Positions 32,686 through 40,852 of a DNA stretch of 64,000 bases are shown here, piece after piece. The first letter of the stretch is position 1. The number at the start of each line of letters is the position of its first letter. Location of the stretch: positions 806,001 through 870,000 of the forward strand of contig NZ_KB905155.1 in NCBI RefSeq assembly GCF_000378605.1. The letters are read 5' to 3'. The stretch comes from Thioalkalivibrio sp. ALJ21. GTDB lineage: Bacteria > Pseudomonadota > Gammaproteobacteria > Ectothiorhodospirales > Ectothiorhodospiraceae. The translations under genes were made by a program, and so were the position numbers. Under the pieces are notes generated by a model. It did no database searches, was not told the DNA's origin, and saw only the letters and a program-made list of their open reading frames with translations.

Positions 32686-33504
32686 ATGCCCAGCCCCGGA
32701 TACTCCACTTCCAGCCGAGCGGCCATGCAGGCCGAGATGCATGCTCAGGCGGCCACGCGTCCGGAGCAGGCCTTTCTCGGTTCCTATCCCGGGGAGCGCC
32801 AGCGCGACGACGAGCACGCCTGGATCCTCACCTACCTCGACGTGCTCACCCTGGTTATCGTCGTCTTTGTGATCCTGCTGACCTTTATGGATCCGCGGGA
32901 CGACCGCCCCCTGGCCAGCGCGGCTCAACCCATACAGCTCGCCCACCCCGATCACCAGGCCCTCCTCGACCCGTTGATCGCGCCACTGATGGGAGACCTG
33001 GGGGATCTCGAGGGGCAACTGCATCAACCGCTGCCGGAAGCGGACGCCCCCGATCCGGAGGGCATGGGCACGACCGCGTCCAGAATGCGCGAGCATGCGC
33101 CTCAGGGCGTCGAGGTCGTCGAGCACCCGGGCCGCACCGAGCTGCGGATCCAGGACGAGATCCTGTTCGCCAGCGGTCAGGCCGATTTGCAACCGGAAGG
33201 CCGGACGCTGCTGGCCCAGCTGGAGCCCCTGCTGGACGAGCACGACGGCCTGATCACCGTCGAGGGACACACCGACAACATCCCGATTGCGACGGAGCGC
33301 TTTCCCTCCAACTGGGAGCTCTCCTCCGCCCGGGCCAGCGGCGTCGTCCGCTACCTGGTGGATCAGGGACTCGAGGCCGAGCGCCTGCGCGCGGTAGGCC
33401 GCGCCGACACCCAGCCTGTAGCCAGAAACGACACTGCGCGAGGCCGATCCGAGAACCGGCGCGTCGCGCTGATCCTCGAGTCTCCAACGGCCGCGCATCC
33501 ATGA
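32686..33504 (+). CDS. motB: MotB/PomB-type stator protein with OmpA domain
   Basis: A 272-residue protein with a single membrane segment (WILTYLDVLTLVIVVFVILL, ~46-65) carrying the ion-binding aspartate D52. A linker/plug region follows, then an OmpA-like peptidoglycan-binding domain (~150-265) with VEGHTDNIP, SNWELSSARA and GRSENRRVALIL. The linker is proline-rich and acidic. Together with the MotA-like protein it forms a stator anchored to the cell wall. The start at 32686 has only a weak ribosome binding site. A 9-bp hairpin without a U-run (33512-33540) follows the gene. Confidence 0.9.
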   Translation: MPSPGYSTSSRAAMQAEMHAQAATRPEQAFLGSYPGERQRDDEHAWILTYLDVLTLVIVVFVILLTFMDPRDDRPLASAAQPIQLAHPDHQALLDPLIAPLMGDLGDLEGQLHQPLPEADAPDPEGMGTTASRMREHAPQGVEVVEHPGRTELRIQDEILFASGQADLQPEGRTLLAQLEPLLDEHDGLITVEGHTDNIPIATERFPSNWELSSARASGVVRYLVDQGLEAERLRAVGRADTQPVARNDTARGRSENRRVALILESPTAAHP

Positions 33505-33624
33505 CGGTCTAGGGATTCCCATGCCTGCCCCGGGAATCCCGCAGCACGCAACCCACCACTTGACCGCAGACCCTGCGCCCCCTAAAGATGTGCGCCTTAT
33601 TCAGCTTCTGAGCAACTGGCAGAC

Positions 33625-34530
33625 ATGCGCACAGGACGCGGCCTCCTACTCGGCGACTTCCTCGACACCACCAATCACAAGGACAAGCTGATCGCCCTGA
33701 TCGGGGCCGTGATCGGTCTGTATCTGTCACTGGAGGTCGCGGCCTCGGTCACCGAAAGCGGCATTAACGGGCTCATCCTCGCCTCCCTGGGGGCTACCGC
33801 CGTCCTGCTCTTTGCCGCACCCCGGGCCGCGCTGTCCCAGCCCTGGAATGTCCTTGGCGGGCACGCCATTGCCGCCATTGTGGGGGTTGCTGTCCGGCAG
33901 GCGGTGGACCACCCGCTGGTGGCAGCCGCGCTGGCGGTCGGCCTCACCGTCTATGCGATGTACTACTTGCGCTGTCTGCACCCCCCCGGGGGTGCCACGG
34001 CCCTGTATGCCGTGGTCGGCGGGGCCTCGGTCGAGGAACTCGGCCTGCTGTTCATCCTGCACCCGGTGCTCTCCAGCGTGGCCGTGATGCTGATGGTCGC
34101 CATCGTGATCAACTACCCGTTTCCATGGCGCCGCTACCCGGCCGCCCTGGCGCGTCTGGACGAACCCTCGCCCGCCGGACCATCCGGTGCACTGGAACGT
34201 GCGGGCCTGAGCCAGGCCGACCTGGAGCACGCGATGCGCGATCTTAATTTGTATCTCGACATGACCGAGGACGACCTGGCCCGCCTCTATCTGCTGGCAC
34301 GACGCCACCACGAGCACCCGGACGCGATCGATCCTGCGGATATTCGACCCGGACAGTGCTACAGCAACGGCGCCCAGGACCACGCCTGGAGCGTGCGCAA
34401 GGTCCTGGCGCGAGATGGCGAGCTGATCACGTATCGCGTCATCAGCGGCGCGGGCGTTCCCGAGGAAGGCCGCTGCTCCGTGACGGACTTTGTTGCCTGG
34501 GCACACCATCGCCTGGACGCTCCAGGGTGA
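33625..34530 (+). CDS. HPP-family membrane protein with C-terminal soluble domain
   Basis: A 301-residue protein. The N-terminal ~165 residues form about four membrane segments with the HPP signature CLHPPGGATAL near 115 and are preceded by SLGATAVLLF. The C-terminal ~130 residues (ERAGLSQADLEHAMRDLNLYL onward) are soluble and end in a small beta domain (GQCYSNGAQDHAWSVRKVL). HPP proteins include chloroplast nitrite transporters, but most bacterial members are uncharacterised. Monocistronic. Confidence 0.83.
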   Translation: MRTGRGLLLGDFLDTTNHKDKLIALIGAVIGLYLSLEVAASVTESGINGLILASLGATAVLLFAAPRAALSQPWNVLGGHAIAAIVGVAVRQAVDHPLVAAALAVGLTVYAMYYLRCLHPPGGATALYAVVGGASVEELGLLFILHPVLSSVAVMLMVAIVINYPFPWRRYPAALARLDEPSPAGPSGALERAGLSQADLEHAMRDLNLYLDMTEDDLARLYLLARRHHEHPDAIDPADIRPGQCYSNGAQDHAWSVRKVLARDGELITYRVISGAGVPEEGRCSVTDFVAWAHHRLDAPG

Positions 34531-34563
34531 CCATCACCATAGCCTGGGCACCGCCAGGCCCCT

Positions 34564-34593
34564 TTGGCGCGAATCCCGACACATGCTTATACT
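34564..34593 (+). promoter_or_regulatory. Sigma-70 promoter of tRNA-Arg
   Basis: TTGGCG at 34564-34569, an 18-bp spacer and TATACT at 34588-34593. The predicted start lies a few bases before the mature tRNA at 34606. Confidence 0.75.
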
Positions 34594-34605
34594 CGCGGCG
34601 CGGTT

Positions 34606-34682
34606 GTCTCCGTAGCTCAGCTGGATAGAGCAGCCCCCTCCTAAGGGGCAGGTCGCAGGTTCGAATCCTGCCGGGGACACCA
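34606..34682 (+). tRNA. tRNA-Arg (anticodon CCU)
   Basis: A 77-nt tRNA with full acceptor pairing (GTCTCCG with CGGGGAC, including a G-T pair). The anticodon stem GCCCC/GGGGC encloses CTCCTAA (anticodon CCT, reading AGG), the T-arm is GCAGGTTCGAATCCTGC, and CCA is encoded. A rare-codon tRNA whose 3' end is often used by integrative elements; a 264-bp inverted-repeat element starts 23 bp downstream. Confidence 0.97.
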
Positions 34683-34705
34683 CCTTCCATTAGCGTTTCC
34701 TTATT

Positions 34706-34969
34706 GAAGCACTGATCAACGTACACGCTCGCGTTGGCACCCCAGGTTTTCCGAGACAAGGCGCGGTGCGCAGCGGGTAGTGGTTCTACCAGCACGTGCC
34801 GCAACACAGGATCGGGGAACCTGGGGTACCAACCCCGAAGGGGCTCGGCCGCTTTTGCATGCGCACGGCGTTGCGACTCCCTTGTGCAGAATGACTGCAC
34901 GGCAGTCGCCGCGCCTTGTTCGCATGCAAGAGCGACTCGAGCGCGAGCGTGTACGTCGATCAGTGTTTC
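34706..34969. repeat. 264-bp element with 28-bp terminal inverted repeats (MITE-like)
   Basis: The ends 34706-34733 and 34942-34969 are inverted copies matching at 26 of 28 positions (core GTACACGCTCGCG). Inside are nested inverted repeats: GGCACCCCAGGTT (34736-34748) with AACCTGGGGTACC (34818-34830), and ACAAGGCGCGG (34756-34766) with CCGCGCCTTGT (34909-34919). No gene is carried. It fills nearly all of the 332-bp gap 34683-35014. A related short version lies at 45429-45499. It could be a non-autonomous mobile element or a folded RNA; the sequence alone does not decide. Confidence 0.8.
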
Positions 34970-35014
34970 CTTAACGAACTGGTGTCGGCGCAAAATCCGC
35001 CGTAAGGTACGTCA

Positions 35015-35341
35015 ATGGCGACGCTCACCACGGAACAGGCCGAACGGCTGGTCGATCTCCTGGCCCCACTGATCGGGGTGCAGGGGGAAGTCGATGGCCG
35101 CATGGTGGAACTGGTCGAGGTCCTCGACGAAGGTCCCCGCGGCGAGCCGGGTATCGCGTTGATGGAGACCGGCCTGGACCGCCCGATCCAGGCCAATCAG
35201 TACGGCGACCCGCTTTCGCGGCATTCGCTGGTTCGTACCCTGCCGCTGCTATCCGAGGTCGAACGCGATGTCCACCCAGTGCTGCGCCAACTCCTTCCCG
35301 AGGACGTCCTGACGGATCTGCGCCGGGCGCTCGGAAACTGA
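35015..35341 (+). CDS. Small conserved-looking protein of unknown function
   Basis: A 108-residue acidic, helical protein (starts MATLTTEQAERLVDLLAPL; contains LMETGLDRPIQANQYGDPLS and ends LTDLRRALGN). I do not recognise it. Third codon positions are strongly G/C, as in neighbouring genes, which supports real coding. AAGG lies 8 nt before the ATG. Its last 93 bp overlap the 3' end of the tesA-like gene on the opposite strand. It follows the inverted-repeat element. Confidence 0.6.
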   Translation: MATLTTEQAERLVDLLAPLIGVQGEVDGRMVELVEVLDEGPRGEPGIALMETGLDRPIQANQYGDPLSRHSLVRTLPLLSEVERDVHPVLRQLLPEDVLTDLRRALGN

Positions 35342-36016
35342 AACCGCGTCGTCCAGACAGGCTTCTATCCCGCGCATCATGGGCTCCAGGTGGGGCCATA
35401 CCGCATCCAGCATGTAGGGCTGCGCCTCGGGCGTCGGATGGATACCGTCATCCATGATCATCCCGTCGCGAAAGGCGACCTCGTGCAGGAAGAACGGCTC
35501 GAACACCAGCCCGCGTTCCCGGGCCAGATCGGCGAAGACGGCCTCGAACCGCTGACTGTACTGGGGGCCATAGTTGGGCGGAATGCGGATCCCGAGCAGC
35601 AGGGTCTGGGCGCCCGCCGCGTCGATCGCCTCCAGCATCGCCTCCAGGTTCTGGCGCATGGCCCGTGGCGACAGCCCGCGCAGGCCGTCGTTGCCCCCCA
35701 GGGCCAGGATGACGAGGTCGGGGCTCTCGCGTTCAAGAACCTCCGGCAGGCGTTCGCGTCCCCCGGCCGTCGTCTCGCCACTGATCGAGGCATTCGCCAC
35801 GCGCCAGGGATGGTTGCGCTCGCTCAGACGCTCTTCCAGAAGCCCCACCCAGCCTTCCGCATCGCTCATCCCGAATGCCGCGCTCAGGGAATCACCGAAC
35901 ACCAGCACCTTCGCGGGTTCTTCCCCTGAATTTTCCGAGCTGATGGAATTCGCAAGGCCAAGCGGACTCCATAGCAACGCGAGCCACGCAATAATGACCA
36001 GGGAATAACGCCACAT
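35249..36016 (-). CDS. tesA: TesA-like multifunctional acyl-CoA thioesterase / lysophospholipase / arylesterase
   Basis: A 255-residue SGNH hydrolase with a signal peptide ([22 protein letters not shown]). Block I is VFGDSLSAAFGM (catalytic serine), block II ANASISGETT, block III ALGGNDGLRG and block V DDGIHPTPEAQ (catalytic Asp-His). The family usually ends shortly after the PHLEPM stretch; here ~40 extra residues follow and overlap the opposite-strand small gene. Periplasmic. AGGA precedes the ATG at 36016, inside the divergent ybbA coding region. The tesA/ybbA/ybbP arrangement is the same as in E. coli. Confidence 0.93.
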   Translation of the reverse strand: MWRYSLVIIAWLALLWSPLGLANSISSENSGEEPAKVLVFGDSLSAAFGMSDAEGWVGLLEERLSERNHPWRVANASISGETTAGGRERLPEVLERESPDLVILALGGNDGLRGLSPRAMRQNLEAMLEAIDAAGAQTLLLGIRIPPNYGPQYSQRFEAVFADLARERGLVFEPFFLHEVAFRDGMIMDDGIHPTPEAQPYMLDAVWPHLEPMMRGIEACLDDAVSVSERPAQIRQDVLGKELAQHWVDIAFDLG

Positions 36017-36725
36017 GGATGCATCCTCATCTTCGGTTCTGGAAGCCCGCGACCTGCAACAGCGGATCGCCGGCCCCAGCGGTGTACTGGATATTCTGCG
36101 CGGAGTCTCGCTCTCGGTTCACACCGGCGAGACGGTTGCCATCCTCGGCGCCTCCGGCTCCGGCAAGTCCACATTGCTGGGACTTCTAGCAGGTCTGGAC
36201 GCCCCAAGTGCCGGAGAAGTTCGCTTGCTGGGGCAAACGATCAGTGAGCTGAACGAGGATGGCCGGGCGGCCCTGCGCGCCGGGCGCGTCGGCTTCGTGT
36301 TCCAGTCTTTCCAGCTCCTCCCGGCACTGACGGCTTTCGAGAACGTGCTCCTCCCGCTTGAACTGAACCCCGAGCACGAGGCGCGCTCGCAAACCGAGAT
36401 CTCCGCCTGGGCCCGCGACGCGCTGAAACGCGTCGGGCTGAGCGAGCGCGAAGCCCACTACCCGCACCAGCTCTCGGGAGGCGAGCAGCAGCGCGTCGCC
36501 ATTGCCCGCGCGATCGTGGATCGCCCGGCCGTGTTGTTCGCCGACGAGCCCACCGGCAATCTCGACGGCCAGACCGGCAGCCGCATCATCGAACTGCTGT
36601 TCAGCCTGGCCCGACAACCGCATGACCACAACGATCGCACGGCGCTGATCCTGGTGACACACGACGCCGATCTCGCGCAGCAATGCGATCGCATACTTCA
36701 TATCGAGGACGGCGTGCTGGCATGA
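36015..36725 (+). CDS. ybbA: ABC transporter ATP-binding protein, YbbA/LolD-like
   Basis: A 236-residue ATPase with Walker [10 protein letters not shown], signature [14 protein letters not shown], Walker [13 protein letters not shown] and VTHDADLA. It is MacB/LolD-like (type VII mechanotransmission). The ATG at 36015 has AGGGAA upstream and shares two bases with the tesA start on the other strand (CATG at 36014-36017). It overlaps ybbP by 4 nt. Substrate unknown; association with tesA suggests lipid or lipoprotein handling. Confidence 0.95.
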   Translation: MDASSSSVLEARDLQQRIAGPSGVLDILRGVSLSVHTGETVAILGASGSGKSTLLGLLAGLDAPSAGEVRLLGQTISELNEDGRAALRAGRVGFVFQSFQLLPALTAFENVLLPLELNPEHEARSQTEISAWARDALKRVGLSEREAHYPHQLSGGEQQRVAIARAIVDRPAVLFADEPTGNLDGQTGSRIIELLFSLARQPHDHNDRTALILVTHDADLAQQCDRILHIEDGVLA

Positions 36726-39244
36726 CGCGGCTTTCCGGGCGCGGCGGTCCGCGCGAATGGATTCGCGGCACCTGGCGCGAATGGCGTAGCGCCGAACTGC
36801 GCGTGCTCGCCGCGGCGCTGGTAGTCGCAGTGGCGGCGGTCGCGGCGGTCGGGTTTTTCACCGACCGGGTGGATCGCGGCATGGCGCAGCAGGCGACACT
36901 GCTTCTGGGCGGGGACATGGCCGTAGTCGGCGATCAGCCAATCCCGGAAGACTGGCTCGAGGAGGCCGAACGCCGAGGCCTCCAGACCGCCCGCACCGCC
37001 GCCCTGCCCAGCGTGCTGTTCACCCCCGAGGACGACTCCCGCCTGTCCGCGCTGCGCGCGGTGGACCGTGACTGGCCCCTGCTGGGCGAAGCCCTCGTAC
37101 GCACCGCCCCGGACGCGGACCCCGAGGTACGCACCGAGGGGCCGGAACCTGGTACGGCCTGGCTGGAGGGCGCCCTGCTACAGGCCCTGGAGCTGGAGGT
37201 TGGCGATACGGTCGAGGTCGGCGAACTGGCGCTGGAAGTGGCCGGCGAGATCACGCGCGAGCCGGATCGCGGCAGCGCCCTGCTGGATATCGCGCCTCGG
37301 CTGATGCTCTCCTATGAGGACCTCGAGGTTAGCGGGCTGATCGGACCCGGCAGTCGCGTGCGCTACGAACTCTTTGTGACCGGCCCGGCGGCCCAGATCG
37401 AAAGCTACCGCGACTGGATCGAGGAGCGGCTGGAGCCGGGTCAGCGCCTGCGCGGCCTCGATGACGCCAACCCACAGCTGCAGGTCGCGATCGAGCGGGC
37501 CGAGCGCTTTCTCGGGCTGGCCTCGCTGATGGCGGTCCTGCTGGCCGGTGCGGCGATCGCGGTCGCCGCCCATCACTTTGCCCAGCGTCGTGCGGACGCC
37601 GCCGCGGTCATGCGCGCGCTGGGCGCCAGCGGGCGCCATGTACTCAGGCTTTATTTTGGTCACGTCCTGATCATTGCCTTGCTCGCCAGTGGCATCGGGC
37701 TGGTCATCGGGTTCGCCGCGCAGTTCGTACTCTCCGCGCTACTCGGGGAGTGGCTGGCGGGCGACCTGCCGCCGCCGGGGTGGCGCCCGGTGGCGGCGGG
37801 CCTCGGCGTGGGCCTGATTACCGCGATTGGCTTCGCCCTGCCCGCGTTGCTGCGCATCGGCCAGGTGTCTCCCCTGCGCGTGCTGCGTCGTGATCTGGGG
37901 CTACCGCCCGCCTCCGTCTGGCTGTCGGGGCTACTGGCCCTGTTGGCCTTCGGTGCGCTGTTGTATTGGCAAGCGGCCGACCCACGCCTGGCCGCCTGGG
38001 TCCTGCTGGGAACCGCGGGTGCGCTGGTCGTACTCGGGGCGCTGGGCCTGCTGCTGGTGCTGGCCCTGCGCCCGCTGCGCAATCACGGGGGCATGGCCAT
38101 GCGATTTGGTCTCGCCAACCTCTCCCGCCGGGGCGGACTGAGCGCCGTGCAGCTGGTCGCCTTCAGCATCGGCATCCTTGCGCTATTGCTGCTGGCGATT
38201 GTGCGCGTGGACCTGCTCTCGGCCTGGGACGCCAGCATCCCCGCCGATGCACCGAACCAGTTCTTCGTCAACATCCAGCCCGGACAGGAAGAGGCGTTCG
38301 CTGACCGGATCGAGGCCTCCGGGCTCGAGCGCCCGCAGATGGACCCGATGATTCGCGGACGCCTGATCGCGATCAACGACAACCCGGTCCAGCCCGATGA
38401 CTTTGAGGACGACCAGACCCGGCGCCTGGTGGATCGCGAGTTCAACCTCTCCTACGCGGAGGAGCCGCCGGAGCACAACCGCGTGACGGAGGGCCACTGG
38501 TTCCACCACGGGCCGACCGGCGAGGCGGCCGACGGTGCCTGGTCGGTAGAGGCCGGGCTGATGGAGCGCTTCGGACTGGAGATCGGCGACAGCCTGACCT
38601 TCCGGGTGGGCGGGCAGCCGGTGCGCGGGATCATCGCCAATGTACGCGAGGTCGACTGGGACAGCTTCCGCGTCAATTTCTTTGTGATCGGCCCGCCCGC
38701 CCTGCTGGGCGAGCAGCCGCGCACCTACATCACCGCACTGCATGTGCCGGAGGGGATGGGCGCCGAGCAGAACCGCTGGCTTCGCGAATTCCCGGCCGTC
38801 TCCGCGATCGACGTCGGCGCGATCATCGAACAGGTCCGTGACGTGATGGACCAGGCCACGCGGGCGGTGGAATACGTGTTCCTGTTTACGCTGCTCGCGG
38901 GCCTGACGGTGTTGTTTGCGGCGGTACAGGCCACGCGCGACGTCCGCCGCCGCGAGACCGCCCTGTTGCGCACGCTGGGGGCCCGACGCCACCACATCCG
39001 GCGGGCGCTGCTGGCCGAGTTTGGCAGCCTGGGCTTTCTGGCCGGCCTGCTGGCGGCCATCATCGCCACCGCGGTGGGGGCCCTGCTGGCCTGGCAGGTG
39101 TTCGAGTTCGACTACCGCATCAACCCGATGACGTTCGTGTTCGGGATCGTCGGCGGGACCCTGGGCATCGCGCTGGCCGGTTGGCTGGGGACGCGCAGCG
39201 TACTGCGCCAGGCGCCGCTCGGGGTCCTGCGCGGCCCCGAGTGA
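36722..39244 (+). CDS. ybbP: ABC transporter permease, YbbP-like
   Basis: An 840-residue protein with the FtsX/MacB-like layout in duplicate: an N-terminal membrane helix (LRVLAAALVVAVAAVAAVGFF), a large periplasmic domain (~50-250), and a membrane core with the FtsX signature around MAVLLAGAAIAVAAHHFAQRRADAAAVMRALGAS. Further helices, a second periplasmic domain (~500-700) and a second FtsX core (VQATRDVRRRETALLRTLGA) complete it. The ATGA overlap with ybbA at 36722 decides the start. It works with YbbA as a mechanotransmission complex of uncertain substrate. Confidence 0.94.
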   Translation: MTRLSGRGGPREWIRGTWREWRSAELRVLAAALVVAVAAVAAVGFFTDRVDRGMAQQATLLLGGDMAVVGDQPIPEDWLEEAERRGLQTARTAALPSVLFTPEDDSRLSALRAVDRDWPLLGEALVRTAPDADPEVRTEGPEPGTAWLEGALLQALELEVGDTVEVGELALEVAGEITREPDRGSALLDIAPRLMLSYEDLEVSGLIGPGSRVRYELFVTGPAAQIESYRDWIEERLEPGQRLRGLDDANPQLQVAIERAERFLGLASLMAVLLAGAAIAVAAHHFAQRRADAAAVMRALGASGRHVLRLYFGHVLIIALLASGIGLVIGFAAQFVLSALLGEWLAGDLPPPGWRPVAAGLGVGLITAIGFALPALLRIGQVSPLRVLRRDLGLPPASVWLSGLLALLAFGALLYWQAADPRLAAWVLLGTAGALVVLGALGLLLVLALRPLRNHGGMAMRFGLANLSRRGGLSAVQLVAFSIGILALLLLAIVRVDLLSAWDASIPADAPNQFFVNIQPGQEEAFADRIEASGLERPQMDPMIRGRLIAINDNPVQPDDFEDDQTRRLVDREFNLSYAEEPPEHNRVTEGHWFHHGPTGEAADGAWSVEAGLMERFGLEIGDSLTFRVGGQPVRGIIANVREVDWDSFRVNFFVIGPPALLGEQPRTYITALHVPEGMGAEQNRWLREFPAVSAIDVGAIIEQVRDVMDQATRAVEYVFLFTLLAGLTVLFAAVQATRDVRRRETALLRTLGARRHHIRRALLAEFGSLGFLAGLLAAIIATAVGALLAWQVFEFDYRINPMTFVFGIVGGTLGIALAGWLGTRSVLRQAPLGVLRGPE

Positions 39245-39257
39245 TGCACCACGGCCA

Positions 39258-40139
39258 TCAGTGACCGTACATGATGTCCACGTCGAGGAAGCCGAACAGC
39301 ACCAGGGCCGCCAGCGCCCAGACGTAGAAAGAGAAGACCTTCAGACGCGCGCGATAGAGGAAGAACAGCACCATCTTCAGCGAGACCACCCCGACCACCG
39401 CGGACACCACAAACCCCACAATCAGCGGCGTCCAGCTCAGGTCCCCCAGCCCGTTGCCGTTCGTCCAGACATCCAGCGACTGGACGGCGGTGGCCGCCAG
39501 AATGGTCGGGATGGCGAGGAAGAAGCTGTATTCCGCCGCCCAGCGCCGCTTGAGGCCCGAGAACAGCGCGAAGGTGATGGTCATCCCGCTGCGGCTCAGC
39601 CCGGGCACCAGCGCGAAGCCCTGCGCCACACCAATAACCGTGGCGATCTTCGGCCCCAGCTTGCGCAGGCCCAACGGACGGCGACTGAGACGGTCCGTCC
39701 ACCACAGCAGGATGCCCGTGAGCGTGAGCGTACCGGCGATCAGCGTCGGGTTGGCGAACACGTGCTCGAAGCTCGCCTTCAGCGTAAAACCGATCACGGC
39801 CGTCGCGAACACCGACAAGCCGCAGAGCAGCGCGAGGCGCAGGAACAGCATCTCGCGGCCCGCGCTGCCGCCGGCCGAGGCCCATTGCCAGCTCTCGCGG
39901 GCGATCCCGCCGCTCAGGCGCCACAGACTCTGGCGGAACACATAGACAATCGACACCAGCGTACCGACATGCACGACCAGATCGAACAGGATCATCTCCG
40001 GGCTTTCCGGCGGCGGCAGCGGCTCGCCACTGAGGATCAGCCAGTGCTGGGTGAGCACCAGATGCGCGGTCGAACTGACCGGCAAAAACATGAAAATGCC
40101 CTGCACGACACCGAGCAGGGTGGCAACCCAAACTGTCAT
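39258..40139 (-). CDS. uppP: Undecaprenyl-diphosphatase-family (UppP/BacA) membrane protein, atypical active site
   Basis: A 293-residue polytopic protein. PGLSRSG (near 175) is the conserved phosphate loop, and FLPVSSTAHL carries the essential serine-histidine region. The N-terminal (E/Q)xxxE motif of UppP is here QGIFM, so the second glutamate is methionine, and SSTGH reads SSTAH. UppP recycles undecaprenyl diphosphate for peptidoglycan, so activity of this copy needs caution. ATG 40139 is preferred because the upstream reading (to 40223) adds a non-conserved leader. Convergent with ybbP (13 bp apart). Confidence 0.85.
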   Translation of the reverse strand: MTVWVATLLGVVQGIFMFLPVSSTAHLVLTQHWLILSGEPLPPPESPEMILFDLVVHVGTLVSIVYVFRQSLWRLSGGIARESWQWASAGGSAGREMLFLRLALLCGLSVFATAVIGFTLKASFEHVFANPTLIAGTLTLTGILLWWTDRLSRRPLGLRKLGPKIATVIGVAQGFALVPGLSRSGMTITFALFSGLKRRWAAEYSFFLAIPTILAATAVQSLDVWTNGNGLGDLSWTPLIVGFVVSAVVGVVSLKMVLFFLYRARLKVFSFYVWALAALVLFGFLDVDIMYGH

Positions 40140-40397
40140 TCCGATTCCGGTTTTGTCCCAAAGGCGGGCGCAGTATACGGAAACGGCCCGGGAAACGTTG
40201 TTACCGGGTTCGCGCCCCGACACTCGGTTTCATATACCCAACGTACTTGTTTTTGCGCCAGCACGCGCTTATCGTGCCGTTATACATTCACGTAGCCGTA
40301 TATTTGGCAGCCGACCAACCGAACCCGTGCGACCCGCGAGAACGTACGGGACCTGGCGAGCGCCGATCTGGCCTGCAAACCGCCAACGAGTCACCCC

Positions 40398-40829
40398 ATG
40401 CAACTAACTCGCTTTACTGATTTCTCCCTGCGCGTCCTGATGTACCTCACGGTCCAGCCCGACGGCCAGCGCGTCACCGTCACCGAGATCTCCGAACGCT
40501 TCGGCATCCCGCGCAACCACCTGGTCAAGATCGTTCACCAGCTGGGCCAGAAAGGATACCTGGTCACCCGCCGCGGCAAGGGCGGCGGCATCTCGCTCGC
40601 GCGCGCCCCTGAATCGATCAATATCGGGGCCGTCGTTCGCGACATGGAACCCAACCTCAAGGTCGTCGACTGCGAAAGCCCGATGTGCCCGATCCTGCCC
40701 GGCTGCCAGCTGCGCGGGGTACTGGACGACGCCCGCGACGCCTTCCTCGCCGTGCTCGATCAGTACAGCGTGCGCGATGTCACCCAGTCGCCCGAGAACC
40801 TTCGGTCCCTGCTACGCTATAGCGCCTGA
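40398..40829 (+). CDS. nsrR: Rrf2-family nitric-oxide-sensing repressor NsrR
   Basis: A 143-residue winged-helix regulator (MQLTRFTDFSLRVLMYL; EISERFGIPRNHLVKIVHQL). Three cysteines C92, C97 and C103 (CESPMC...GCQL) match the NsrR 4Fe-4S ligand pattern, and the GKGGGISLA wing is typical. NsrR senses NO through its cluster and derepresses NO detoxification genes. No such gene is adjacent; the next gene is a secreted nuclease 23 bp away. The upstream 258-bp gap (40140-40397) is AT-richer near 40260-40320 but I see no certain promoter. Confidence 0.93.
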   Translation: MQLTRFTDFSLRVLMYLTVQPDGQRVTVTEISERFGIPRNHLVKIVHQLGQKGYLVTRRGKGGGISLARAPESINIGAVVRDMEPNLKVVDCESPMCPILPGCQLRGVLDDARDAFLAVLDQYSVRDVTQSPENLRSLLRYSA

Positions 40830-40852
40830 GCCGCAATCCCGAGGACGCCGCC

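Noticed and set aside
33512-33540. Intrinsic terminator after motB
   Set aside because: A perfect 9-bp hairpin exists but no U-run follows, so it is not called as a terminator.
34606-34969. Integrated genomic island at tRNA-Arg
   Set aside because: There is no integrase gene and no duplicated tRNA 3' end in the window; only a 264-bp element follows.
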